Part shown: in pieces, positions 34,134 to 42,476 of the stretch
How positions within the stretch are numbered: position 1 is the first letter of the stretch
How the letters are laid out: each line of letters opens with the position of its first letter
Source: CAVQCJ01 sp963711005
GTDB taxonomy: Bacteria; Actinomycetota; Actinomycetes; Prado026
Direction of reading: 5' to 3'
DNA: 64,000 nucleotides
NCBI GenBank assembly: GCA_963711005.1
Contig: CAVQCJ010000004.1
Coordinates: 496,001 to 560,000 of the forward strand
Position numbers and translations under genes: made by a program
Notes under the pieces: generated by a model
The model's input: the letters and a program-made list of their open reading frames with translations, nothing else
The model's database searches: none
What the model was told of the DNA's origin: nothing

Positions 34134-34344
34134 GGACCGACATCCTGGCCTCGGAACGGGGCAATTTCAAGCGAATCCGTTGTTCAGGTGGCCTTCACAC
34201 ACTGATTCCATGCCTGATTCGGTCCACATCTTCCGTATCCGTGGCCTGACGGCTGTGGTATGACTGCCCCTGGAGCAGCCTGTCCGAGGCCTAGCCGTCG
34301 ACAGCCGTCGGCAGCCGTCGAACGCGTCGAATGAGGAGCATCGA
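34134..34344. promoter_or_regulatory. Divergent lrp / aldehyde dehydrogenase control region
   Basis: This 211-bp gap holds both promoters. Direct repeats CTGATTC at 34202-34208 and 34214-34220 are 12 bp apart, about one helical turn, which suits Lrp-type binding. TATGAC near 34259 is a weak -10 candidate for the dehydrogenase gene. The ribosome site GAGGAG precedes GTG 34345. Confidence 0.35.
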
Positions 34345-35796
34345 GTGACCGACAAGCGCATCCTGCGCAACTTCGTGAACGGCGAGTCGGTGGACGCGGT
34401 CGAGGGGCGCAGCAGCGACCTCGTCGACCCCAGCACGGGCGCCGTGTTCGGGACCGCCCCGCTGTCCGGGGACCAGGACGTCGACCGCGCGTACGCCGCC
34501 GCGGCGGCGGCGTTCGAGAGCTGGCGCGACTCGACCCCGTCCGAGCGGCAGAAGGCCATGCTGGCCATCGCCGACGTGATCGAGAGCCACGCCGACGAGC
34601 TGGTCGAGATCGAGAGCCAGAACACCGGGAAGCCGATCGCGCTGACGCGGTCGGAGGAGATCCCGCCGATGGTCGACCAGATCCGGTTCTTCGCCGGTGC
34701 CGCACGTGTCCTGGAGGGGCGTTCCGCGGGCGAGTACATGGCCGGCCACACCTCGATGATCCGGCGCGAGCCGGTGGGGGTCTGCGGGCAGGTCGCGCCG
34801 TGGAACTACCCGATGATGATGGCGGTCTGGAAGTTCGCGCCGGCGATCGCGGCCGGCAACGCCGTCGTGCTCAAGCCGTCGGACACCACCCCGGCCAGCA
34901 CGGTGCGGATGGCCGAGCTGATCCACGAGGCGGGCGCGCTGCCGCCGGGCGTCCTGAACGTGATCTGCGGGGACCGCGACACCGGGCGTGCGCTCGTCGA
35001 GCACAAGACCCCGGCCATGGTGTCGATCACCGGGTCGGTGCGTGCGGGCATGGAGGTCGCCGGCAGCGCCGCGAAGGACCTCAAGCGGGTGCACCTCGAG
35101 CTTGGCGGCAAGGCCCCCGTCGTCATCTTCGACGACGCGGACCTCGAGGCGGTCGCGGAGAACGTCGCGATCGCCGGCTACTTCAACGCCGGACAGGACT
35201 GCACGGCCGCGACCCGCGTGATGGCCGCGCCCGGCATCTACAAGGACTTCGTCGCCGCGCTCACCGAGCAGGCGAAGGCGGTCGTGTCGACGTACGCCAA
35301 CGGCCCCGGTGACGAGGACGCGCTGCTGCCGCCGGTGAACAACGCCAACCAGCTCGCCAGGGTGGCGTCGTTCTTCGACGAGCTGCCCGACCACGCGACC
35401 GTCGACACCGGCGGCCAGCGGGTCGGCGACCACGGGTTCTACTTCGCGCCCACGGTCGTGTCCGACCTTCGCCAGGACGACGCGATCATCCAGAACGAGG
35501 TGTTCGGCCCGGTCATCACCGTCCAGCAGTTCTCCGACGAGGCCGAGGCGCTGGCCTGGGCCAACGGCGTGCAGTACGGCCTCGCGTCGTCGGTGTGGAC
35601 GAAGGACTTCGGGCGTGCGATGCGGATGGCTCGCCGGCTGGACTTCGGCTGCGTCTGGATCAACACGCACATCCCGCTCGTCGCCGAGATGCCGCACGGC
35701 GGCTTCAAGCACAGCGGGTACGGCAAGGACCTGTCGATGTACGGCTTCGAGGACTACACCCGCATCAAGCACGTGATGGCCAACCTCGACAGCTGA
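34345..35796 (+). CDS. Aminobutyraldehyde-type aldehyde dehydrogenase, first copy
   Basis: This 483-residue NAD(P)-dependent dehydrogenase has the catalytic Cys286 in GQDCTAATR and Glu252 in HLELGGKAP, cofactor site VAPWNYP and the ending EDYTRIKHVM. It resembles gamma-aminobutyraldehyde dehydrogenases, which turn 4-aminobutanal into GABA. That is the product of the divergently encoded aminotransferase, so the two should act in series. A close paralogue lies at 40920. GTG 34345 has GAGGAG 5 nt upstream. Confidence 0.86.
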   Translation: MTDKRILRNFVNGESVDAVEGRSSDLVDPSTGAVFGTAPLSGDQDVDRAYAAAAAAFESWRDSTPSERQKAMLAIADVIESHADELVEIESQNTGKPIALTRSEEIPPMVDQIRFFAGAARVLEGRSAGEYMAGHTSMIRREPVGVCGQVAPWNYPMMMAVWKFAPAIAAGNAVVLKPSDTTPASTVRMAELIHEAGALPPGVLNVICGDRDTGRALVEHKTPAMVSITGSVRAGMEVAGSAAKDLKRVHLELGGKAPVVIFDDADLEAVAENVAIAGYFNAGQDCTAATRVMAAPGIYKDFVAALTEQAKAVVSTYANGPGDEDALLPPVNNANQLARVASFFDELPDHATVDTGGQRVGDHGFYFAPTVVSDLRQDDAIIQNEVFGPVITVQQFSDEAEALAWANGVQYGLASSVWTKDFGRAMRMARRLDFGCVWINTHIPLVAEMPHGGFKHSGYGKDLSMYGFEDYTRIKHVMANLDS

Positions 35797-35827
35797 CCCA
35801 CTGGCACGACTGACCCACTGGCACGAC
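35794..35827 (+). repeat. 17-bp tandem repeat at dehydrogenase stop codon
   Basis: TGACCCACTGGCACGAC occurs twice back to back; the first copy begins with the stop codon TGA of the dehydrogenase gene, so the second provides a duplicate in-tandem copy of the gene end. A recent slippage duplication is the simplest explanation. Confidence 0.92.
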
Positions 35828-35844
35828 TGCCGAACCGGGGCCGT

Positions 35845-35888
35845 CTGTCCGGGTGGGCGGGTGCTCGAGCACCTGCCCACCCGGACAG
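35845..35888. terminator. Long hairpin terminator between convergent genes
   Basis: Positions 35845-35866 and 35867-35888 are reverse complements over 22 bp with a single G-T pair, giving a near-perfect 44-bp palindrome centred on CTCGAG. It lies between the aldehyde dehydrogenase gene (+) and the anti-sigma gene (-), both of which end toward it, so it probably stops transcription from both sides. No T-run follows, as is common in actinobacteria. Confidence 0.8.
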
Positions 35889-35910
35889 CTCCGTGCACCC
35901 GGCCGGACGG

Positions 35911-36639
35911 TCAGCCGCTGATCGGCACCACGACGACCGGCTTGGTCGTGGGCTGCGCCGAGCCGCCGTCCGGCTCGACCGTCACCCCGACCACGGCCGC
36001 GCCCGCCGGGTCGCCCTGCATGAGCACCGCGGCGTTGCCGCCCCGACCCGGGTCGAACGTGCCCGCCGGCACCGCCTTGCCGTCCGAGCCGATGAACCAG
36101 AGCTCGTAGACGTGCCCGCTGGATGGCGCGGCCAGGCCGGCCCCCACGAACGCCGCCTGCTGCCGGCTGTCCGAGACGACGACCGCCGCCCGGCCGCCGC
36201 CCGCGACCTCGCCGCTGTGGGTCCGCGCGTCGGCCGCGGCGATGAGCTCGGTGAGCTGCTGCTGCCGCGCGGCCAGCGCCGACCGGTCCGAGCGCGCCTG
36301 CACGAGCAGCACGCCCAGGCCGACGGCCAGCACCGCGAGGACGGCGGCGGCCACCGCCAGCACACGGGCCCTGCGCCGGTCCCGGTCCAGCGGGACGACC
36401 TCGGCGACCGGCCTCTCCTGCTCGGCGCCGGAGACCGCGGCGAGCACCGATGTGCGCAGCGCCGGCGGTGGCACGACCGCCTCGGCGGACGCGAGCCGGG
36501 CCGCTGTGGCCAGCAACGCGCGCACCTCCTCGGCGCACTCGGGGCAGTCGGCCAGGTGCGTCTCGAACTCGGCGCGCTCGTCGGGGTCGAGGGCGTCGAC
36601 GGCGTACGCGCCGGCGAGCAGGTGCAGCGGCTCGCTCAT
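35911..36639 (-). CDS. RskA-like anti-sigma factor
   Basis: This 242-residue membrane protein has a cytoplasmic anti-sigma domain with a zinc motif (THLADCPECAEE; H-x3-C-x2-C), one membrane helix at about residues 91-113, and an extracytoplasmic RskA domain with GHVYELWFIGSDGKAVPAG. Such proteins bind the partner sigma factor and release it after proteolysis. The sigma gene precedes it with a 4-bp overlap, the usual sigK-rskA order. Confidence 0.88.
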   Translation of the reverse strand: MSEPLHLLAGAYAVDALDPDERAEFETHLADCPECAEEVRALLATAARLASAEAVVPPPALRTSVLAAVSGAEQERPVAEVVPLDRDRRRARVLAVAAAVLAVLAVGLGVLLVQARSDRSALAARQQQLTELIAAADARTHSGEVAGGGRAAVVVSDSRQQAAFVGAGLAAPSSGHVYELWFIGSDGKAVPAGTFDPGRGGNAAVLMQGDPAGAAVVGVTVEPDGGSAQPTTKPVVVVPISG

Positions 36640-37271
36640 GCCTGCACCCCCAAGGCGTCCCGGAGCCGGATGAGTCCGTCCCGCAGTCTGGTCTTGACGG
36701 TACCGAGCGGGACGTCCAGCAGCTCGGCCACCTCGCGGTAGGTGTAGCCGCCGTAGTACGCGAGCCGGACGGCCTCGCGCTGCAGCTCGGTCAGCGAGTC
36801 CAGCGCCCGGCGGACCTGGTCCCGCTCGAGGCTCGCCTCGACCGCCTCGCTCACCTCGTCGTACGCAAGCGAGTGCTGAAGCTGCGCGACCTTGGCGTCG
36901 CGGTCGGTGGCGGCCTGCGCCGACCGCACCCGGTCGATCGCCCGACGGTGCGCCATGGTGAGGATCCAGGTGGCGGCGCCGCCGCGCGCCGGGTCGAAGC
37001 GCGCGGCTGTGCGCCAGACTTCGAGGAGGACCTCCTGGGCGACCTCCTCGGACTGGGCCGGGTCACGGAGCACCCGCAGGACGACACCCAGCACCGGGCC
37101 GGCGACCCGGTCGTACAGGCGCTCGAAGGCGGCCTGGTCGCCGCCGGCCACCAGTCGCAACAGCACCTCGGCCGCCTCGTCCCGTCCGCCGTCGCCTCCG
37201 GCGCCGGCCGCCTCGTCCCGTCCGCCGTCGCCTCCGGCGCCGGTGAACGTCGACGCGTCGGGCACGGGCAC
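36636..37271 (-). CDS. sigK: ECF sigma factor, SigK-like
   Basis: This group-IV sigma factor has region 2 (EEVAQEVLLEVWRTAARFD, TWILTMAHRRAIDRVR) and region 4 (REAVRLAYYGGYTYREVAELL then GTVKTRLRDGLIRLRDAL). It pairs with the downstream RskA-like gene, as in mycobacterial sigK-rskA. Regulon unknown. The start is uncertain: GTG 37271 gives 211 residues; GTG 37343 gives 235 but runs through a 9-bp repeat array; neither has a ribosome site. A 12-residue block is duplicated in the N-terminal segment (37170-37241). Confidence 0.85.
   Translation of the reverse strand: MPVPDASTFTGAGGDGGRDEAAGAGGDGGRDEAAEVLLRLVAGGDQAAFERLYDRVAGPVLGVVLRVLRDPAQSEEVAQEVLLEVWRTAARFDPARGGAATWILTMAHRRAIDRVRSAQAATDRDAKVAQLQHSLAYDEVSEAVEASLERDQVRRALDSLTELQREAVRLAYYGGYTYREVAELLDVPLGTVKTRLRDGLIRLRDALGVQA
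37170..37241 (-). repeat. 36-bp exact tandem duplication in sigK
   Basis: Positions 37170-37205 and 37206-37241 are identical, so the protein reads GAGGDGGRDEAA twice before the sigma domain. The unit is a multiple of three and stays in frame. It extends a flexible, acidic N-terminal linker. Confidence 0.93.
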
Positions 37272-37276
37272 GACTT

Positions 37277-37312
37277 TGCCATGACTGCCATGACTGCGAT
37301 GACTGCCATGAC
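37277..37312. repeat. 9-bp repeat array in sigK / amidohydrolase divergent promoter
   Basis: Four copies of TGCCATGAC (third copy TGCGATGAC) lie in the 134-bp divergent gap. A change in copy number would alter promoter spacing for sigK by 9 bp per unit. Confidence 0.85.
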
Positions 37313-37405
37313 GGGTGCCGAGCGCGACCAGGCATGCGGTCACCGGTCATGTTCGGAGCCGGGACCGGACCGGATGGGTGCGGGGTCCGTGTCAGGATGC
37401 CGCCC

Positions 37406-39016
37406 ATGCCCGCGGACCTCCTGCTCATCGGCGGCACTGTCCGGACCGGCGACGCGACCCGGCCGACGGCGTCGGCGGTCGCCGTCACAGCCGGGGTGGT
37501 GACCAGCCTGGACGCCGAGGCGCACGCGGACCGCGGCCCCGGGACCACGGTCGTGGACCTCGCCGGCGGCGCCCTGCTGCCGTCGTTCGGGGACGGGCAC
37601 GTGCACCCGATGTGGGGCGGGCTCGAGCTTGGCCAGGCGCCGATCCGGGACTGCGTGTCGGTGGCCGAGGTGGTGGAGGTGGTCCGCGCCTTCGCCGCGG
37701 ACCACCCGGACGAGCCGTGGGTCCTCGGCGGCTCGTACGACCCCTCGTTGGCACCCGGCGGGCTGTTCGACGCGCGCTGGCTGGACGCCGCGGTCCCGGA
37801 CCGGCCGGTCTTCCTGGAGTCCAGCGACCACCACTGCGCGTGGGTCAACTCTGCGGCGCTGCGGGTCGCCGGCCTGGACGCGACCACCCCCGAGCCGCCG
37901 GCCGCGTCGCTGCCGAGGCGGGCGGACGGCGCGCCGCTGGGCACGCTGGTCGAGTGGACGGCGATGGAGCTCGTCCAGCGGTTCCTGCCGGTGCCGACTG
38001 CCGAGGACAAGGTCGCCGGGCTGGCCGCCTCGGCGGCGCTGCTGGCCGCTGCCGGTGTCACCTGGGTGCAGGAGGCGGCGCTCGCCGCGCAGGACGTGCC
38101 GGTGTACCTGACCGCGGCCGCGCGGGGGCTGCTGTCGACCCGGGTGAACATCGCGCTGCGGGCCGAACCCGGTCGGTGGCACGAGCAGGTCGAGGACTTC
38201 GAGGCGGCCCGGCGGTCCGCGTCCGGATCGCCCGACGTCAGCGCCCGCACCGTCAAGTTCTTCGCCGACGGCGTCATCGAGATGGGCACCGGCGCCCTGC
38301 TCGATCCGTACGTCGACGCGCCGCACAGCTGCGGGCTCCCGGTCTGGGAACCCGACGAGCTGGCGCTGGCTGTCACCGCGTTCGACGCCAGAGGTTTCCA
38401 GGTGCACATCCACGCGATCGGGGACGCCGGCGTGCGGGCCGCCCTGGACGCGGTGCAACGGGCCGAGGAGGCGAACGGTCCACGCGACCGCCGGGCGGTC
38501 GTCGCCCACACGCACCTGGTGGACCCGGCAGACCTGGGCCGGTTCGCCCGGCTGGGCGTGATCGCCAACTTCGAGCCGCTGTGGGCCTGCCTGGAGCCCG
38601 GGATGGTCAAGCTGGTGCTGCCGCGGCTCGGTCCTGAGCGCAGCGCGCGCCAGTACCCGATGCGAACCATCGCCGACAGCGGCGCGCGGCTGTCGATGGG
38701 CAGCGACTGGCCGGTGTCGTCGATGGTCCCGCTGGACGGTCTGGCGGTGGCGGTCACCCGCCGGACGGCACAGGGCGATCCGCCAGGCGGGTGGACGCCG
38801 AACGAGCGGCTCGACCCGGCCCAGGCGCTCGCGGCGTACTCCGCCGGCGTGGCGTTCCAGGCGTTCGAGGAGGACCGGTGGGGCGTGCTCGAGCCGGGCC
38901 GCCGAGCGGACCTGGTGGCGCTCGAGCACGATCCGTTCGAGGTGGAGCCCTGGGAGTGGAACCGGCTCGCCGTCACCGGCACCTGGCTGGGCGGACGGCG
39001 GACGTTCGGGGCCTAG
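37406..39016 (+). CDS. YtcJ-like amidohydrolase
   Basis: This 536-residue protein is of the amidohydrolase-3 (YtcJ) group: metal ligands in GDGHVHPMW near residue 61, HIHAIGDAGVRAALDAV near 335, VAHTHLVDP near 368, and SMGSDWPVSS near 430. Substrate is unknown; members hydrolyse amide or carbamate bonds of diverse compounds. No signal peptide. ATG 37406 has AGGA 8 nt upstream. It is divergent from sigK and convergent with the PucR gene, sharing the CTAG stop. Confidence 0.84.
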   Translation: MPADLLLIGGTVRTGDATRPTASAVAVTAGVVTSLDAEAHADRGPGTTVVDLAGGALLPSFGDGHVHPMWGGLELGQAPIRDCVSVAEVVEVVRAFAADHPDEPWVLGGSYDPSLAPGGLFDARWLDAAVPDRPVFLESSDHHCAWVNSAALRVAGLDATTPEPPAASLPRRADGAPLGTLVEWTAMELVQRFLPVPTAEDKVAGLAASAALLAAAGVTWVQEAALAAQDVPVYLTAAARGLLSTRVNIALRAEPGRWHEQVEDFEAARRSASGSPDVSARTVKFFADGVIEMGTGALLDPYVDAPHSCGLPVWEPDELALAVTAFDARGFQVHIHAIGDAGVRAALDAVQRAEEANGPRDRRAVVAHTHLVDPADLGRFARLGVIANFEPLWACLEPGMVKLVLPRLGPERSARQYPMRTIADSGARLSMGSDWPVSSMVPLDGLAVAVTRRTAQGDPPGGWTPNERLDPAQALAAYSAGVAFQAFEEDRWGVLEPGRRADLVALEHDPFEVEPWEWNRLAVTGTWLGGRRTFGA

Positions 39017-40665
39017 CGGCGCATGGCCGACCTGGCGAGCAGGGCCACCTGCAGGGACAGGCACGAGTCGACGGAGTCGAGGTCGACGCCCAGCACCCGC
39101 TCGATCCGGTGCAGCCGTTCGTAGAACGCCGGCCGGGACAGGTGGGCGGCGTCAGCGGCGGCGGATTTGTTGCGGCCGTGGTCCAGGTACGTGCCGAGCA
39201 GCTCCACCAGGGTTGTCCGGTGCTGCGAGTCGTAGGCCAGCAGCGGCCCCACTTCCCGCTCCACGAACGTCTGCAGCCGGGCGTCGTCGCGCAGCAGGTG
39301 CAGCAGCCCGCGCAGCCGGACGTCCTCGAGCCGGTGGAAGGCGCGCCCCGGCTGGGTGGCCGCAGCGTCGGCGACGTGCGCGGCCTCCAGGAACGAGCGC
39401 CGCACGTCCCGTACCGCCCCGACATCGGAGCCGACGGCCATGACCGGGAGCGGCGCCACCGGCCCGGCCCGCCCCGCCGGGCTCTGCAGCGCGGACGCCA
39501 GCGCCTCGACGGCGGCGTCGACGCGAGAGCGGCCGGAGACGGACGCGAGCACGCCGACGCTCGCGTCGTCCAGGGCTCCCACCAGCGCCAGCAGCCCGGC
39601 CTGCCGCACGGCCGAGGCCACCCGCTCGGCGAGATCGCGCAGGGCCTGCTCGGCGGCCAGCACCGGCTCGCCCGCCTCGACGTCGCGCCGGACCACCACC
39701 GCCACCAGACGCCGGTCGTCCAGCGGCACTCCGAGCGCGCGGGCCCGCAGAACCACCTCGGCGTCGGGCCAGGAGTGGTCCAGGATCCCGGCCAGCAAGG
39801 TCCGGTGGGTCTGCCGCTCCAGGCTCTCCCGGTCCCGCTCGACGAGCCGGTTCAGCGCGAGCGTCGACGCGCACCGCTCGACCAGCATGAGCTCGCGGGA
39901 CCCCGGCTGCCCGTCCGCCACCAGGACGAGCCGCCCCCAGTCGTGCCCGCGCGCGCCAACCACGGTCACCACCCAGCCCGTGCGCTCGTCGAAGCCCGTG
40001 CGCTCGGCCAGCTCGACCGACCGGGACCGTGCCTCCCATCCGTCCAGCAGATCGGCGGCGTCGATGCCGGCCGGTTCATAGGCGAGCACCTGGTGCGCGA
40101 GGTTCTCCAGGACCACCGGACGGCCGGCCATGAGCGCGGCCTGCCGGACGATCTCCGCCGGCTCGGCTCCCTCGACGGACAGCTCGGTGAACGTCTGGTG
40201 CACGAGCGCGGAGGAGCGGAGCTCGTCGACCTGGGTGTCGACCACGCACGCGTGCACGGCCTCGGTGATCGCGACGAACCGGGTCTCCCGGTGCAGGGCC
40301 ACCAGGGGCAGCCCGCGGCCCTGGGCGGCGCGGACCAGCGCGGGCGGCAGGGCCTTGGCGTACCGCCGGCCCAGCTCGACCACCAGTCCGGCCGCACCCA
40401 CGTTGTCGAGGTCGGCGACGTACGCGGCCAGGTCCGCGTCGTCCGAGGGCAGGGCCACCCCCGTGGTCAGGATCAGCTCGCCGCCGCGCAGCAGGCCGGC
40501 GATGTCCGCCAGCTCGCTGACGTGCGCCCAGCGGACCCGGCGGTCGAGGTTCTCCTCGCCGGCGACGACGGCCGGCAGGCCTTGCCGCACCTGCTCGAGT
40601 TCGAGGACGTCGGCGACGGTGGGCAGGACGGTGGGGAACGCGGTGGCGAACGCGGTGCCGAACAC
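39013..40665 (-). CDS. PucR-family transcriptional regulator, first copy
   Basis: This 550-residue regulator has the N-terminal PucR domain (TVADVLELEQVRQGLPAVV, GGELILTTGVALP), a GGDEF-like middle region, and the C-terminal helix-turn-helix (AAHLSRPAFYERLHRIERVLG). PucR-type proteins sense purine or amine breakdown products; in actinobacteria many sit in polyamine/GABA clusters. GTG 40665 has GGAG 6 nt upstream and gives the canonical N-terminus. It is divergent from dehydrogenase 2 and the pot operon, which it probably controls through the inverted repeat at 40840. Confidence 0.86.
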   Translation of the reverse strand: MFGTAFATAFPTVLPTVADVLELEQVRQGLPAVVAGEENLDRRVRWAHVSELADIAGLLRGGELILTTGVALPSDDADLAAYVADLDNVGAAGLVVELGRRYAKALPPALVRAAQGRGLPLVALHRETRFVAITEAVHACVVDTQVDELRSSALVHQTFTELSVEGAEPAEIVRQAALMAGRPVVLENLAHQVLAYEPAGIDAADLLDGWEARSRSVELAERTGFDERTGWVVTVVGARGHDWGRLVLVADGQPGSRELMLVERCASTLALNRLVERDRESLERQTHRTLLAGILDHSWPDAEVVLRARALGVPLDDRRLVAVVVRRDVEAGEPVLAAEQALRDLAERVASAVRQAGLLALVGALDDASVGVLASVSGRSRVDAAVEALASALQSPAGRAGPVAPLPVMAVGSDVGAVRDVRRSFLEAAHVADAAATQPGRAFHRLEDVRLRGLLHLLRDDARLQTFVEREVGPLLAYDSQHRTTLVELLGTYLDHGRNKSAAADAAHLSRPAFYERLHRIERVLGVDLDSVDSCLSLQVALLARSAMRR

Positions 40666-40839
40666 GGTGGGCTCCGGGCGGTCAGGGCCGGCGTGACAGG
40701 TCGGGGACAGCTTGTAAGGCAGAGACTGGCAGATGTTGCACCCTGCGCGTTGCCGTTCCCGTCGGACGGCACCATCCTTCACCCCGCGGATCGTTGCGCC
40801 GTGTTACGGACAGGTAGCGATTTCGTCGCCTCGGGGCTT

Positions 40840-40864
40840 CTGGACAACGGAATCGCTTGTCCAG
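40840..40864. promoter_or_regulatory. Candidate PucR operator upstream of pot operon
   Basis: CTGGACAA and TTGTCCAG form a perfect 8-bp inverted repeat separated by 9 bp, 56 bp before the dehydrogenase start and 175 bp from the PucR start. The left arm plus spacer matches 14 of 19 positions of a stretch in the control region of the second PucR gene (61355-61373). Confidence 0.5.
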
Positions 40865-40919
40865 GCCGACAGGCCATGCCAGGATGCGGATCCCGTGGAG
40901 GTGGGCCGGTGAGCGGAGG

Positions 40920-42425
40920 GTGAACGGCCTGGACGACGGCGCTGTCGTCCGGTCGTACGTGGCTGGTCGCGCGCACGGATCGACGTCCGGGCTGACCCAC
41001 GACGTGCTGGACCCGTCCGACGGCCGGACCGTCGCCACCGTCGAGGTCGCCGGTGCCGCGGAGGTCGGTGCCGCGGTCGCCGCGGCGTCGGCCGCGTTCC
41101 CCGGCTGGTCGGGGGCGACGCCCGCGGAACGTTCCGGCGCGCTGGCCCGGTTGGCCGTCCTCCTGGCCGAGCGGACCGAGCAGTTCGCGACGCTGGAGAG
41201 CCGTCAGGCGGGCAAGCCGATCCGGCTCAGCACCGAGTTCGACGTCCCCGGGACCGTCGACAACGTCGCCTTCTTCGCCGGCGCCGCGCGCAACCTGGAG
41301 GGCAAGGCGGCAGCCGAGTACTCCGGCAGCCACACCTCGATGATCCGGCGCGAGCCGATCGGGGTGGTCGGCTCGATCGCCCCCTGGAACTACCCGCTCC
41401 AGATGGCCGGGTGGAAGATCCTGCCGGCCATCGCCGCCGGCAACACGATCGTGCTCAAGCCGGCCGAGATCACCCCGCTCACCTCCGTGCTGCTGGCCCA
41501 GGCCTGCACCGACGCAGGGATCCCGGACGGCGTGGTGAACGTCGTCGTCGGGACCGGGCGCGAGGCGGGCGAGGCGCTGATGGCCCACCCGGACGTCGCG
41601 ATGGTGTCGTTCACCGGGTCGACCGCGGTCGGCCAGCGGGTCATGCAGGTCGCGGCCGGCACGGTCAAGCGCGTGCACCTCGAGCTCGGCGGGAAGGCGC
41701 CGTTCCTGGTGTTCGACGACGCCGACCTGGAGGCCGCGGTGCACGGAGCAGTCGCCGGCGCGCTCATCAACACCGGTCAGGACTGCACCGCCGCGACCAG
41801 GGCCTACGTCCAGCGCCCGCTGTATGACGCGTTCGTGGACGGCGTGGCGACGCTCATGCGGTCGGTCCGCCTCGGTGCGACTCTCGACCCGGCCACCGAC
41901 CAGGGCCCGCTGGTGTCCGAGCGCCAGCGCGAGCACGTCGTCGGCATGGTCGAGCGGGCCGCCGTGGACGGCGCCAAGATCGTCGTCGGCGGCCAGGCCC
42001 CCTCCCAGGGCGACCTGGCGAAGGGGTGCTACTACGAGCCGACCTTGATCGTCGGCGCCGCCCAGCGGTCCGAGATCGTCCAGGACGAGGTGTTCGGACC
42101 GGTGCTGGTGGTCCTGCCGTTCGACTCCGACGACGAGGGCCTCCGGCTGGCCAACGACACCCGCTACGGCCTCGCCGCCTCAGCGTGGACCCGGGACGTC
42201 TTCCGCTCGCTACGGGCCAGCCGGGAGATCCAGGCCGGCTGCGTCTGGGTCAACGACCACATCCCGATCATCAGCGAGATGCCGCACGGGGGATACCGTC
42301 AGTCCGGATTCGGAAAGGACATGAGCACGTACTCGTTCGAGGAGTACACCCAGGTCAAGCACGTCATGTACGACACCACCGCCACCGTCCGCAAGGACTG
42401 GCACCGCACGATCTTCACCGGCTAG
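40920..42425 (+). CDS. Aminobutyraldehyde-type aldehyde dehydrogenase, second copy
   Basis: This 501-residue protein parallels the copy at 34345: HTSMIRREPIGVVG, APWNYP, catalytic Cys289 in TGQDCTAAT, HLELGGKAP and a FEEYTQVKHVM ending, plus a short tail. Reaction: oxidation of an aminoaldehyde, probably 4-aminobutanal or a longer analogue. It leads the pot transporter operon (51 bp before potD). The start is uncertain: GTG 40920 has GGAGG directly before it, ATG 40884 would add 12 residues. Confidence 0.85.
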   Translation: MNGLDDGAVVRSYVAGRAHGSTSGLTHDVLDPSDGRTVATVEVAGAAEVGAAVAAASAAFPGWSGATPAERSGALARLAVLLAERTEQFATLESRQAGKPIRLSTEFDVPGTVDNVAFFAGAARNLEGKAAAEYSGSHTSMIRREPIGVVGSIAPWNYPLQMAGWKILPAIAAGNTIVLKPAEITPLTSVLLAQACTDAGIPDGVVNVVVGTGREAGEALMAHPDVAMVSFTGSTAVGQRVMQVAAGTVKRVHLELGGKAPFLVFDDADLEAAVHGAVAGALINTGQDCTAATRAYVQRPLYDAFVDGVATLMRSVRLGATLDPATDQGPLVSERQREHVVGMVERAAVDGAKIVVGGQAPSQGDLAKGCYYEPTLIVGAAQRSEIVQDEVFGPVLVVLPFDSDDEGLRLANDTRYGLAASAWTRDVFRSLRASREIQAGCVWVNDHIPIISEMPHGGYRQSGFGKDMSTYSFEEYTQVKHVMYDTTATVRKDWHRTIFTG

Positions 42426-42476
42426 CCCGACCCTCACCCTGCGAACGACCCGATCAGTCCCGGAGGATTACCAGAG

